Source: Clostridia bacterium
GTDB lineage: Bacteria; Bacillota; Clostridia; Oscillospirales; QAKW01
Direction of reading: 5' to 3'
Assembly: GCA_017442025.1 (NCBI GenBank)
Contig: JAFSBD010000082.1
Span: 1-5,185, forward strand
DNA: 5,185 bases
Within the stretch, counting starts at the first letter, position 1; every line of letters begins with the position of its first letter. The position numbers and the translations under genes were made by a program. Below are positions 1 to 5,185 of this stretch, one piece after another. The notes below the pieces were generated by a model. The model was not told the origin of the DNA. It saw nothing but the letters and a program-made list of their open reading frames with translations, and made no database searches.

Positions 1-1127
1 ACGTGATCGTTTCCGGCCATACGCACACCACGCTGGATAAGCCCATCGAGGTCAACGGCACTTATATCGTTTCCGCCGCCGAATACGGCAGGAATCTGGG
101 CGTTGTGAAGCTGAGCGTGGATGAAACCGGCGTGACCGGCCTCGTCAGCTATGAGCTCATTCCCATCGATGGAAGCGTTGAGGAAGATTCTTCGATCGCC
201 GCGCTGGTCGAATCCTTCAAGGCGTCGGTCGAGACGGATTATCTGAATAACTACGGCATGAGCTTCGATCAGGTGCTGGTCAATAACAGCTACAAGTTCG
301 ATACGGTGGATGAGGTATACGCTACTCAGCATGAATCCACCCTGTGCAATATCTTCTCGGACGCCTATAAGTGGGCCGTCGAGCAGGCGACGGGTCAGAC
401 AGTCGACATGGCGGTTACCGCTGCGGGCGTCATCCGCGAGAGCCTGCCGGTGGGCGAAGTCACGGTTTCGGATGTGTTCAATGCTGCTTCTCTGGGCGTA
501 GGCACCGAGGGCGAGCTGGTTGCGGTTTATGTCACCGGTAAGGATCTCAAGAATGCGCTGGAGGTGGACGCCTCCGTTCAGCCGCTGATGCGCTCAGCAC
601 AGCTGTTTACCTCGGGCGTGGAATATTCCTTCAATACCAAACGCATGATCTTTAATAAGGTCGATTATGCCATGCTCCGCCGCGCCGACGGAACGACCGA
701 AGAGATCAAGGACGATCAGCTCTACCGCATCGTTACCGGGATGTATGCCGGGCAGATGCTGGGCGCGGTGGAAAGCACCTCCATGGGTCTGCTCTCCATC
801 ACTCCGCGGGATGCCGAAGGCAACCCCATCGCGCCCGATGAATTGGTACATTTCGTTATTAAGGATCAAGAGGGCAAGCCGGTCAAGGAATGGTATGCCA
901 TCGCCACCTATCTCCTTTCCATGGGCGGCAAGATGGATCCTGCCTATGCCCGGACCGACGGGCGCAAGGTAGTCTATTCCAGCCTCAACCCCGCAAAACT
1001 CCTCTCCAATGCCAATGTTTTCACTTATGTTCTTTTGGGTGCGATCCTGCTGATTTTGGCACTCATCGCCCTGGCCATCTGGCTGATCCTGCGCAAGATC
1101 AGGAAAAAGAAGCTTACCGCTGTATAA
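1..1127 (+). CDS. Surface-anchored 5'-nucleotidase/metallophosphatase, C-terminal part (5' end outside window)
   Basis: The reading frame is open at the left edge; the GTG at base 3 is an internal Val codon, not a start. Visible residues number 374. At residues 4-8 is GHTHT, the last metal-binding motif of the calcineurin-like metallophosphoesterase domain, so most of that domain lies upstream. From about residue 95 to 315 follows a 5'-nucleotidase C-terminal (substrate-binding) domain, recognisable by the ESTLCNIFSDAY segment, the LFTSGVEYSFN segment and YRIVTGMYAGQML. Residues 339-363 form a single hydrophobic helix, followed by the basic tail RKIRKKK, which fits a C-terminal membrane anchor with the enzyme outside the cell. 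The family hydrolyses nucleoside mono- or diphosphates or UDP-sugars in UshA/YfkN style; which substrate applies here cannot be told. No terminator is seen after the stop, so read-through into the next gene is possible. Family call firm, substrate unknown. Confidence 0.9.
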   Translation, partial: VIVSGHTHTTLDKPIEVNGTYIVSAAEYGRNLGVVKLSVDETGVTGLVSYELIPIDGSVEEDSSIAALVESFKASVETDYLNNYGMSFDQVLVNNSYKFDTVDEVYATQHESTLCNIFSDAYKWAVEQATGQTVDMAVTAAGVIRESLPVGEVTVSDVFNAASLGVGTEGELVAVYVTGKDLKNALEVDASVQPLMRSAQLFTSGVEYSFNTKRMIFNKVDYAMLRRADGTTEEIKDDQLYRIVTGMYAGQMLGAVESTSMGLLSITPRDAEGNPIAPDELVHFVIKDQEGKPVKEWYAIATYLLSMGGKMDPAYARTDGRKVVYSSLNPAKLLSNANVFTYVLLGAILLILALIALAIWLILRKIRKKKLTAV

Positions 1128-1164
1128 ACGAAAGATTTTTGCTCATCCTATCATCAAAAGCCTT

Positions 1165-1170
1165 GAAAGG
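1165..1170 (+). promoter_or_regulatory. Ribosome binding site of the 144-residue protein
   Basis: GAAAGG lies 10 nt before the ATG at 1181. Two other ATGs at 1171 and 1174 sit closer to it but are out of frame with the gene, so 1181 is the usable start. The spacing is slightly long. Confidence 0.55.
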
Positions 1171-1180
1171 ATGATGAGTA

Positions 1181-1615
1181 ATGATCGAGCAGGATACAAT
1201 CAAACTGTTGCGGGAATGCGATGCAGGGGTGCAGATGGGAATTGCCTCCATCAAGGACGTTTTGGACTATGCCAAAAGCGAACAGCTGCGCAAAACCCTC
1301 TACGACTGCAAGGAAGAACACGATAAACTCAATAACGAGATCCAGCAACTGCTGGAGAAATATAACGACGACGGCAAAGGCCCCAACCCCATCGCCAAGG
1401 GTATGAGCTGGATGAAGACCACCACCATGCTATCCATCGATAGCTCCGATAAAACCATTGCCGATCTGATGACCGACGGTTGCAACATGGGCGTCAAATC
1501 CCTCAACCGCTACCTCAATCAATATGAGGCGGCCGATGAGGTCTCCAAAGACATCGCCAAACGGCTGATCAATTTAGAAGAACGCCTCGCCATCGATATC
1601 CGAAAATATTTATAA
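1181..1615 (+). CDS. Conserved hypothetical helical protein, possibly ferritin-like four-helix bundle
   Basis: This is a 144-residue soluble protein with no signal peptide or membrane segment. It looks almost wholly alpha-helical, with amphipathic stretches at about 3-32, 34-62, 89-115 and 117-143 and a Gly/Pro-rich break near 64-75 (DDGKGPNPIAKG), suggesting two helical hairpins. Possible functional residues are C13, C43, the adjacent E46-H47, E53, C101 and E133-E134. Regularly spaced Glu/His in paired helices recall ferritin-like or DUF2383-type bundles, but the classical pair of ExxH iron-site motifs is not present, so metal binding is only a guess. From memory, similar proteins occur as unnamed short ORFs in Clostridia. 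The gene starts 53 nt after the nucleotidase stop with no clear promoter of its own, and ends just before a strong terminator, so it may be the last gene of the upstream transcription unit. Gene reality is well supported; function is unknown. Confidence 0.82.
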   Translation: MIEQDTIKLLRECDAGVQMGIASIKDVLDYAKSEQLRKTLYDCKEEHDKLNNEIQQLLEKYNDDGKGPNPIAKGMSWMKTTTMLSIDSSDKTIADLMTDGCNMGVKSLNRYLNQYEAADEVSKDIAKRLINLEERLAIDIRKYL

Positions 1616-1618
1616 AGC

Positions 1619-1650
1619 AACAGGCCTGCATTTTTGCAGGCCTGTTTAAT
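1619..1650 (+). terminator. Intrinsic terminator after the 144-residue protein
   Basis: A perfect 12-bp stem (1619-1630 paired with 1635-1646, core CAGGCCTG) closes a TTTT loop and is followed by a T-rich tail (TTTAAT). It begins 4 nt after the stop codon. It separates the upstream unit from the amino-sugar operon. Confidence 0.92.
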
Positions 1651-1696
1651 TATCAATAAATTCAAGATTTTTATCAAAAGTTCCCGTTTTTATCTA

Positions 1697-1725
1697 TTTA
1701 CACAACAATTTTAATGTTATATAAT
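1697..1725 (+). promoter_or_regulatory. Sigma-A-type promoter of the oxidoreductase-nagA-nagB operon
   Basis: The -35 box TTTACA (1697-1702) and a perfect -10 box TATAAT (1720-1725) are separated by exactly 17 bp. The sequence upstream (1647-1696) is very AT-rich and could act as an UP element. Transcription would start at about 1732, giving a 30-nt leader before the ATG at 1762. The 17-bp spacer holds an imperfect palindrome (1704-1718) that could be an operator. The match to consensus suggests high basal strength, so control, if any, is likely by repression. Confidence 0.87.
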
Positions 1726-1744
1726 GAAAGCAACACGAACAGAT

Positions 1745-1750
1745 GGGAGG
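1745..1750 (+). promoter_or_regulatory. Ribosome binding site fixing the oxidoreductase start
   Basis: GGGAGG stands 11 nt before the ATG at 1762. This ATG is downstream of the predicted transcription start, whereas the in-frame ATG at 1714 lies inside the promoter, so 1762 is the true start. Bases 1747-1750 (GAGG) can pair with 1754-1757 (CCTC) across a 3-nt loop, a short hairpin that could dampen ribosome access. Confidence 0.75.
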
Positions 1751-1761
1751 TATCCTCTTTT

Positions 1762-2991
1762 ATGAAAAAATATGTGCAGGTCGGCTGCGGCATCCGCGGC
1801 AGTGCCTATAACCAGACACTGACAAGCGGGAAGTTCGATGATTGCGCCGAGCTTTGCGGTCTTTACGACCTCAACCCCAAGCGGGCGCAGGTTGCCAGCG
1901 AGCGATGCAAGGTTCATCCCGAAGTCTTTACCGATTTTGATGAGATGCTCCAAGAGGTAAAGCCGGATACGGTTATCGTAACCAGCAAGGACTGTACCCA
2001 CGATGAGTACATCATTAAATCCCTTCGTGCCGGTTGCGATGTCATCAGTGAAAAGCCTCTGACCACCACCTTTGAAAAGGCGCTGGCCATCCAAAAGGCC
2101 GAAAAAGAGAGCGGCAAGCAGGTGCGGGTTACCTTCAACCTACGGTTTTCGCCCTTCTATAAGCAGGTCAAGGAGATTCTGGCCTCTGGCGCGATCGGCG
2201 AGATCTATAGCGTAAACGTGGAGTGGATGCTGGATACCCATCATGGCGCGGATTATTTCCGCCGCTGGCATCGGGAGCGGGCCAATTCCGGCTCCCTGCT
2301 GGTTCATAAATCCACCCATCATTTTGATCTCATCAACTGGTACTTAGAGCAAGAGCCCCTCTATGTTCACGCCTTCGGCAAGCGCCGTTTCTACGGCACC
2401 AATCAGCCCCAGCCCGCTGAGCGGTGCCTTACCTGCGAGGAGCGTTGCCCCTACTATTTCAATATCGACCGCACCCCCCATCGGGAGGTCTACCTCAACT
2501 GCGAGGATGCCGACGGTTATAAGCGGGATAAATGCATCTTCTCCGATGAAATTGATATCGAAGATACCATCAGCATCAGCGTGGAATACAGCGGCGGTGC
2601 CCTGCTGACCTATTCTCTCAACGCCCATTGCCCCTATGAAGGCCATGTTTTTACCTTCAACGGCAGTAAGGGCCGCTTAGAGGTTCGCTCCAGCTACCAA
2701 AGCAGTACCACCAGCTATGGCCAAAGCCATACCCAAAACTCCATCCTGCTCTATGATCGGGCGCATAACTGCACCGAGATCCCCATCGCCGAAGCGGACG
2801 AAAGCGGCCATGGCGGAGCCGACGGTCTTCTGATGGAAGGCTTATTCCGCGGTAAGCCGGAGGATCCCCTTTGCCAATTCGCCGATACCTGGGCGGGCAT
2901 GATGTCCATCGGCATCGGGATGGCCGCCAATATATCCATGGCAGAAAATCGCCGAGTCGCCCTCAGCGAATTCTATGAGGAATTGAAATGA
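1762..2991 (+). CDS. Gfo/Idh/MocA-family NAD(P)-dependent oxidoreductase with Cys-rich insert
   Basis: This is a cytoplasmic protein of 409 residues. The N-terminus is a Rossmann nucleotide-binding fold with GCGIRG (G8, G10, G13 of GxGxxG). The family motif EKPL is at 97-100; the Lys of EKP is the usual catalytic or cofactor-contacting residue. The C-terminal alpha/beta domain carries HKSTHHFD at 182-189, where the second-domain catalytic His is normally found. Between about 215 and 260 an insert contains C222, C225, C229, C247 and C258, beginning as CxxCxxxC, probably a structural metal site. The length is above the roughly 330-370 residues common in the family, in keeping with the insert. 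The start at 1762 gives MKKYVQVGCG, as expected for this fold. The gene is first in an operon and overlaps nagA by 4 nt (ATGA). Known relatives oxidise sugars, open anhydro-sialic acid (YjhC/RgNanOx) or act as NAD-dependent glycosidases (GH109). The context suggests an amino-sugar substrate, but the exact reaction is unknown. Confidence 0.9.
   Translation: MKKYVQVGCGIRGSAYNQTLTSGKFDDCAELCGLYDLNPKRAQVASERCKVHPEVFTDFDEMLQEVKPDTVIVTSKDCTHDEYIIKSLRAGCDVISEKPLTTTFEKALAIQKAEKESGKQVRVTFNLRFSPFYKQVKEILASGAIGEIYSVNVEWMLDTHHGADYFRRWHRERANSGSLLVHKSTHHFDLINWYLEQEPLYVHAFGKRRFYGTNQPQPAERCLTCEERCPYYFNIDRTPHREVYLNCEDADGYKRDKCIFSDEIDIEDTISISVEYSGGALLTYSLNAHCPYEGHVFTFNGSKGRLEVRSSYQSSTTSYGQSHTQNSILLYDRAHNCTEIPIAEADESGHGGADGLLMEGLFRGKPEDPLCQFADTWAGMMSIGIGMAANISMAENRRVALSEFYEELK
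2977..2980 (+). promoter_or_regulatory. Ribosome binding site of nagA inside the preceding gene
   Basis: GAGG lies 7 nt before the nagA ATG at 2988, within the last codons of the oxidoreductase. Together with the ATGA stop/start overlap this supports translational coupling of the two genes. Confidence 0.7.
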
Positions 2992-4151
2992 TTACTAAAA
3001 TTATAAACGCGGTTCTTATCACCGATGTTCTTTTAAAAGGCCACGCCCTTTATTTTGAAGATGGGCGGATCACCGCCATCACCCAAGAGGATCTGCCCTA
3101 TGATCGGCTGATCGATGGGAAGGGGCTGTATCTTGCCCCCGGATTCATCGATATCCATACCCACGGCGCAGGCGGCTTCGATTTTGCCGACGGTACCAAA
3201 GAGGACATCCTGCAAGCAGCGGCGGCCCACGCCGCCCACGGCACCACCACCCTCTTCCCTACCGCCACCGCCACAGCGCGGGAGAAGATCCTGAGCTTTA
3301 TCCGAAATGTCAAAGAAGCCATGGGCGAAAACGCCCCCGGTAAGCCCCATATCGCGGGCAGTCATCTGGAAGGACCTTATTTTTCCATGGCCCAGCGCGG
3401 GGCGCAGGACCCCCGCTATATCCGCAACCCCGATCCTGCAGAATATGAAGAATGGATCGCCGCGGGAGAAGGCAGCTTGCGGCGGATGAGCTTCGCTCCC
3501 GAACTGCCCGGGGCAGAAGAACTTTGCAATACCCTGCGCCAAAAGGGCATCATCGCCGCCTACGGCCATACCGACGCCATCTATCAGGAGATCAAGCCCC
3601 TCATTGAAAAGGGATGTCAATTGGCCACCCATCTTTATTCGGGGATGAATACCGTTACCCGCCGCGATCTTTTCCGTAAGCTGGGCGGGGTGGAAACCGC
3701 CTTTTTGGAAAAAGAGGTTACCGCTGAAATCATTGCCGACGGTCTGCATCTGCCCCCCGAACTGCTTTTGATGATCTATCAGATCAAGGGCGCAGATAAG
3801 CTTTGCCTGGTAACCGATTCCATGCGGGGCGCAGGGATGGGCGAAGGCCCCTCGGTTTTAGGCCCCAAGGATAACGGTGTGGACTGCATCATTAAGGATG
3901 GCATCGCCTATCTCACCGATATGAGTTCCTTCTGCGGCAGTATCGCCACCGCCGATCGGCTGGTGCGGGTGATGCATAAAAAGGCGGGCGTGCCTCTCCC
4001 CGATTGCATTAAAATGATGTGCGCCACCCCCGCAAAAGTCATGGACCTGCCCGATCGGGGCAGGCTTGCCCCCGGTTGCTATGCCGACCTGGTATTATTT
4101 GATGAAAATATTGCAATAAAAAAAGTAATTATCGAAGGAAAGGAAATTTAA
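2988..4151 (+). CDS. nagA: N-acetylglucosamine-6-phosphate deacetylase
   Basis: This 387-residue cytoplasmic enzyme of the amidohydrolase superfamily removes acetate from N-acetylglucosamine-6-phosphate to give glucosamine-6-phosphate, feeding NagB next to it. Motifs in order are PGFIDIHTHG (H57 and H59 metal site), HLEGPY (E128 metal ligand), YGHTD (H194), ATHLYSGM (H215), R226 at the place of the phosphate-binding Arg, DGLHL (H254) and VTDSM with catalytic D277. The C-terminal beta-sandwich segment ends in GRLAPGCYADLVLFDE, typical of the family. Length is normal. Two substrate-contact segments differ from E. coli as I recall it: SG (218-219) in place of NA, and FCG in place of LAG in the MSSFCGS stretch. 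It overlaps the oxidoreductase by 4 nt and is 3 nt from nagB. The deacetylase family is secure; exact substrate specificity is less so. Confidence 0.93.
   Translation: MITKIINAVLITDVLLKGHALYFEDGRITAITQEDLPYDRLIDGKGLYLAPGFIDIHTHGAGGFDFADGTKEDILQAAAAHAAHGTTTLFPTATATAREKILSFIRNVKEAMGENAPGKPHIAGSHLEGPYFSMAQRGAQDPRYIRNPDPAEYEEWIAAGEGSLRRMSFAPELPGAEELCNTLRQKGIIAAYGHTDAIYQEIKPLIEKGCQLATHLYSGMNTVTRRDLFRKLGGVETAFLEKEVTAEIIADGLHLPPELLLMIYQIKGADKLCLVTDSMRGAGMGEGPSVLGPKDNGVDCIIKDGIAYLTDMSSFCGSIATADRLVRVMHKKAGVPLPDCIKMMCATPAKVMDLPDRGRLAPGCYADLVLFDENIAIKKVIIEGKEI
4139..4144 (+). promoter_or_regulatory. Ribosome binding site of nagB
   Basis: AAAGGA, part of a longer purine run (4135-4146), precedes the nagB ATG at 4155 by 10 nt and overlaps the last codons of nagA. 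Confidence 0.6.
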
Positions 4152-4154
4152 ACT

Positions 4155-4889
4155 ATGGAAATCCGTATCTGCAAGAATAGTGAAGAATTAGGCATCAGCG
4201 CCGCCAAGCATGTGGCAACCGTACTGAAGGAGTGCATTGCAAAAAAGGATTCTGCCCGCATCGTTCTTTCCACCGGCGCCTCCCAGTTTGATACCCTCAA
4301 GGCTCTGGTCAAGGAGCCGGGCATCGAATGGAATAAGGTGGAGATGTTCCATCTGGATGAATATGTGGATCTGCCCATCACCCATGGCGCATCCTTCCGC
4401 AAGTATCTGCAGGAGCGGTTTGTGGATCAGGTCGGCACCCTCAAGGCCGTTCATTTTGTGGATGGCACCAAAGAGTGCATCGCCAAGCTGACCGAGGAGA
4501 TCCGCAAAGCCCCCGTTGACATCGGCCTGATCGGCATCGGCGAAAACGCTCATATCGCCTTCAACGATCCCCCGGCTGATTTCGATACCAAGGAAGCTTA
4601 TATCATCGTTAACCTCAACGACCGTTGCAAACAGCAGCAGATGGGCGAGGGTTGGTTTGAGACCATCGACGATGTTCCCAAGCAGGCTGTTTCCATGACC
4701 GCTTATCAGATCATGCAATGTGAACGGATCGTCTCCTGCGTGCCCTACGCAGTAAAGGCCGAGGCGGTGGAAAATACCGTTAAAGCCACCGAGGTTACCA
4801 ACCTCGTTCCCGCCACACTCCTCAAGACCCATCCCGATTTCATCCTTTATGTGGATGAGGATAGCGCGGCCGGCATTTTAAGTAAATAA
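4155..4889 (+). CDS. nagB: Glucosamine-6-phosphate deaminase (NagB family)
   Basis: This 244-residue cytoplasmic protein has the NagB/RpiA/SugarP-isomerase fold. The family converts glucosamine-6-phosphate to fructose-6-phosphate and ammonia, delivering the NagA product to glycolysis. The phosphate-binding loop is LSTGASQFDTL (38-48). HLDEY at 66-70 holds D68, matching the proton-shuttling D72 of E. coli. GIGENAHIAFNDPP (126-139 area, with H133) matches the ring-opening triad segment. There, N131 stands where E. coli has D141, and D138 where it has E148, while the His is kept. The protein is shorter than the 266-residue E. coli enzyme and ends soon after the family fold, so E. coli-style allosteric control by GlcNAc-6-phosphate may be missing. 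It is last in the operon and is followed directly by a terminator. The main alternative is a NagB-like isomerase/deaminase acting on a related amino-sugar phosphate. Confidence 0.9.
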   Translation: MEIRICKNSEELGISAAKHVATVLKECIAKKDSARIVLSTGASQFDTLKALVKEPGIEWNKVEMFHLDEYVDLPITHGASFRKYLQERFVDQVGTLKAVHFVDGTKECIAKLTEEIRKAPVDIGLIGIGENAHIAFNDPPADFDTKEAYIIVNLNDRCKQQQMGEGWFETIDDVPKQAVSMTAYQIMQCERIVSCVPYAVKAEAVENTVKATEVTNLVPATLLKTHPDFILYVDEDSAAGILSK

Positions 4890-4927
4890 ATCAAAAAAGA
4901 GGCTTTTCAAAAGCCTCTTTTTTGATT
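4889..4927 (+). terminator. Operon terminator, symmetric and probably bidirectional
   Basis: A perfect inverted repeat of 19 bp per arm (4889-4907 and 4909-4927) surrounds a single central C at 4908. The GC core is GAGGC/GCCTC; an A6 run precedes it and a T6 run follows it, so each strand would yield a hairpin ending in a U-tract. It starts at the last base of the nagB stop codon. Its 3' part overlaps the promoter of the next gene. Confidence 0.93.
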
Positions 4928-4932
4928 ATAAT
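4904..4932 (+). promoter_or_regulatory. Promoter of the flavin-reductase-like gene, overlapping the nagB terminator
   Basis: A perfect -10 box TATAAT (4927-4932) is preceded at 17 bp by TTTTCA (4904-4909; 4 of 6 matches to TTGACA). The -35 falls in the centre of the terminator palindrome. Transcription would start at about 4939, giving a leader of some 23 nt. The -10 is convincing, the -35 weaker. Confidence 0.7.
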
Positions 4933-4948
4933 GAGGATAATTAAAACT

Positions 4949-4954
4949 GAGAGG
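4949..4954 (+). promoter_or_regulatory. Ribosome binding site of the flavin-reductase-like gene
   Basis: GAGAGG lies 7 nt before the ATG at 4962, ideal spacing. The following bases give GAGGTATCCT (4951-4960), the same ten bases found at the oxidoreductase start (1747-1756). Confidence 0.8.
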
Positions 4955-4961
4955 TATCCTT

Positions 4962-5185
4962 ATGGCTAAAGTAACCTGGAAGCCGGGCACGCTCCTTGCC
5001 CCGGTGCCGCCCGCGCTGATCTCCTGCGCCCATGGCGGAAAAGATAATCTCATCACCATCGCCTGGACAGGCATCATCAATTCCGAGCCCGCCAAGACCT
5101 ATATCTCGGTGCGCCCCTCCCGCTATTCCTATGAGCTGATCAAAAAGAGCGGGGAGTTTGTCATCAACCTGCCCTCTGCCCATAT
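4962..5185 (+). CDS. Flavin reductase-like FMN-binding protein, N-terminal part (3' end outside window)
   Basis: Seventy-four codons are visible before the right edge, all open. The protein begins MAKVTWKPGTLLAPVPPALI and continues through NLITIAWTGIINSEP (29-43) and YISVRPSRYS (47-56) to a GEFVINLPSAH stretch. This order, with PVPPALI entering the first strand, the TIAWTG strand, the N-S-x-P turn and the ISVRPSRYS strand, is typical of the flavin-reductase-like, FMN-binding split-barrel family (flavoredoxin type), which binds FMN and often passes electrons from NAD(P)H or other donors. The ATG is fixed by a good ribosome site and promoter. It has its own promoter behind the nagB terminator, so it is probably not part of the amino-sugar operon. 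Partner and substrate cannot be told from this fragment. Confidence 0.88.
   Translation, partial: MAKVTWKPGTLLAPVPPALISCAHGGKDNLITIAWTGIINSEPAKTYISVRPSRYSYELIKKSGEFVINLPSAH

Noticed and set aside
1149..1154. TATCAT as a -10 box before the 144-residue protein
   Set aside because: No acceptable -35 is found at 16-18 bp upstream, so a separate promoter cannot be supported.
1142..1178. Hairpin that could cover the ribosome site of the 144-residue protein
   Set aside because: Pairing is interrupted (CTCAT with ATGAG, then CATC with GATG across a bulge), with a large loop and no T-tract; too weak to call a riboregulator or terminator.
1724..1738. Possible CcpA (cre) site at the operon transcription start
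   Set aside because: The left half ATGAAAGC fits, but three conserved positions, including the central CG and the right-half C, do not match.
1714..1761. Upstream in-frame ATG that would add 16 residues to the oxidoreductase
   Set aside because: It lies before and across the -10 box (1720-1725), so it would not be in the transcript, has no ribosome site, and the Rossmann fold naturally begins at MKKYVQVGCG from 1762.
3033..3749. Long open frame on the minus strand opposite nagA (238 codons)
   Set aside because: It mirrors the codon pattern of nagA; its translation shows no recognisable domain, and the + strand gene has full family motifs.
4046..4064. 7-bp hairpin CCTGCCC/GGGCAGG inside nagA
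   Set aside because: It is within conserved coding sequence, has no T-tract, and is expected by chance in GC-rich codons.
4188..4832. Long open frame on the minus strand opposite nagB (214 codons)
   Set aside because: It is an antisense shadow of nagB with no family motif of its own; nagB is fully supported.
4931..4963. Stem-loop placing the ribosome site of the flavin-reductase-like gene in a loop
   Set aside because: Its 5' arm (4931-4939) overlaps the -10 region and lies before the expected transcription start, so it would not be in the main RNA.

Overview
The window reads as chromosomal DNA from a low-copy Gram-positive, probably a gut-type clostridium (Bacillota, Clostridia) of moderate-to-high GC. 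The reasons are strong purine-rich Shine-Dalgarno sites, textbook sigma-A-type promoters in AT-rich gaps (TTTACA-17-TATAAT), compact U-tailed terminators, and a surface 5'-nucleotidase held by a C-terminal membrane helix. Genus cannot be fixed from the sequence. All supported genes lie on the + strand, and no mobile element, RNA gene or CRISPR array is visible.

Layout. (1) 1-1127: the C-terminal part of a secreted metallophosphatase/5'-nucleotidase, entering from the left edge and ending in a transmembrane anchor. (2) 1181-1615: a 144-residue, all-helical conserved hypothetical protein with Cys/Glu/His positions resembling a ferritin-like bundle, closed by a perfect 12-bp hairpin terminator (1619-1650). 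(3) 1697-1725: a near-consensus promoter driving a tight three-gene operon: a Gfo/Idh/MocA-family NAD(P)-dependent oxidoreductase (1762-2991), nagA (2988-4151, ATGA overlap) and nagB (4155-4889, 3-nt gap). The operon ends at a long A/T-flanked terminator (4889-4927). (4) 4962 to the right edge: the first 74 codons of a flavin-reductase-family protein, whose promoter overlaps that terminator.

How the genes fit together. NagA and NagB turn N-acetylglucosamine-6-phosphate into glucosamine-6-phosphate and then fructose-6-phosphate plus ammonia. The oxidoreductase is first in the operon and translationally coupled to nagA, so it probably acts on an amino sugar or amino-sugar glycoside upstream of NagA; its substrate is unknown. 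There is no kinase or PTS gene inside the transcription unit, so phosphorylated substrate must be supplied from elsewhere.

The most interesting point is this operon. The oxidoreductase carries a cysteine-rich insert, and both NagA and NagB differ from the classical E. coli enzymes at positions near the active site. This may be a specialised or redox-dependent amino-sugar route rather than plain GlcNAc catabolism, but that is inference.
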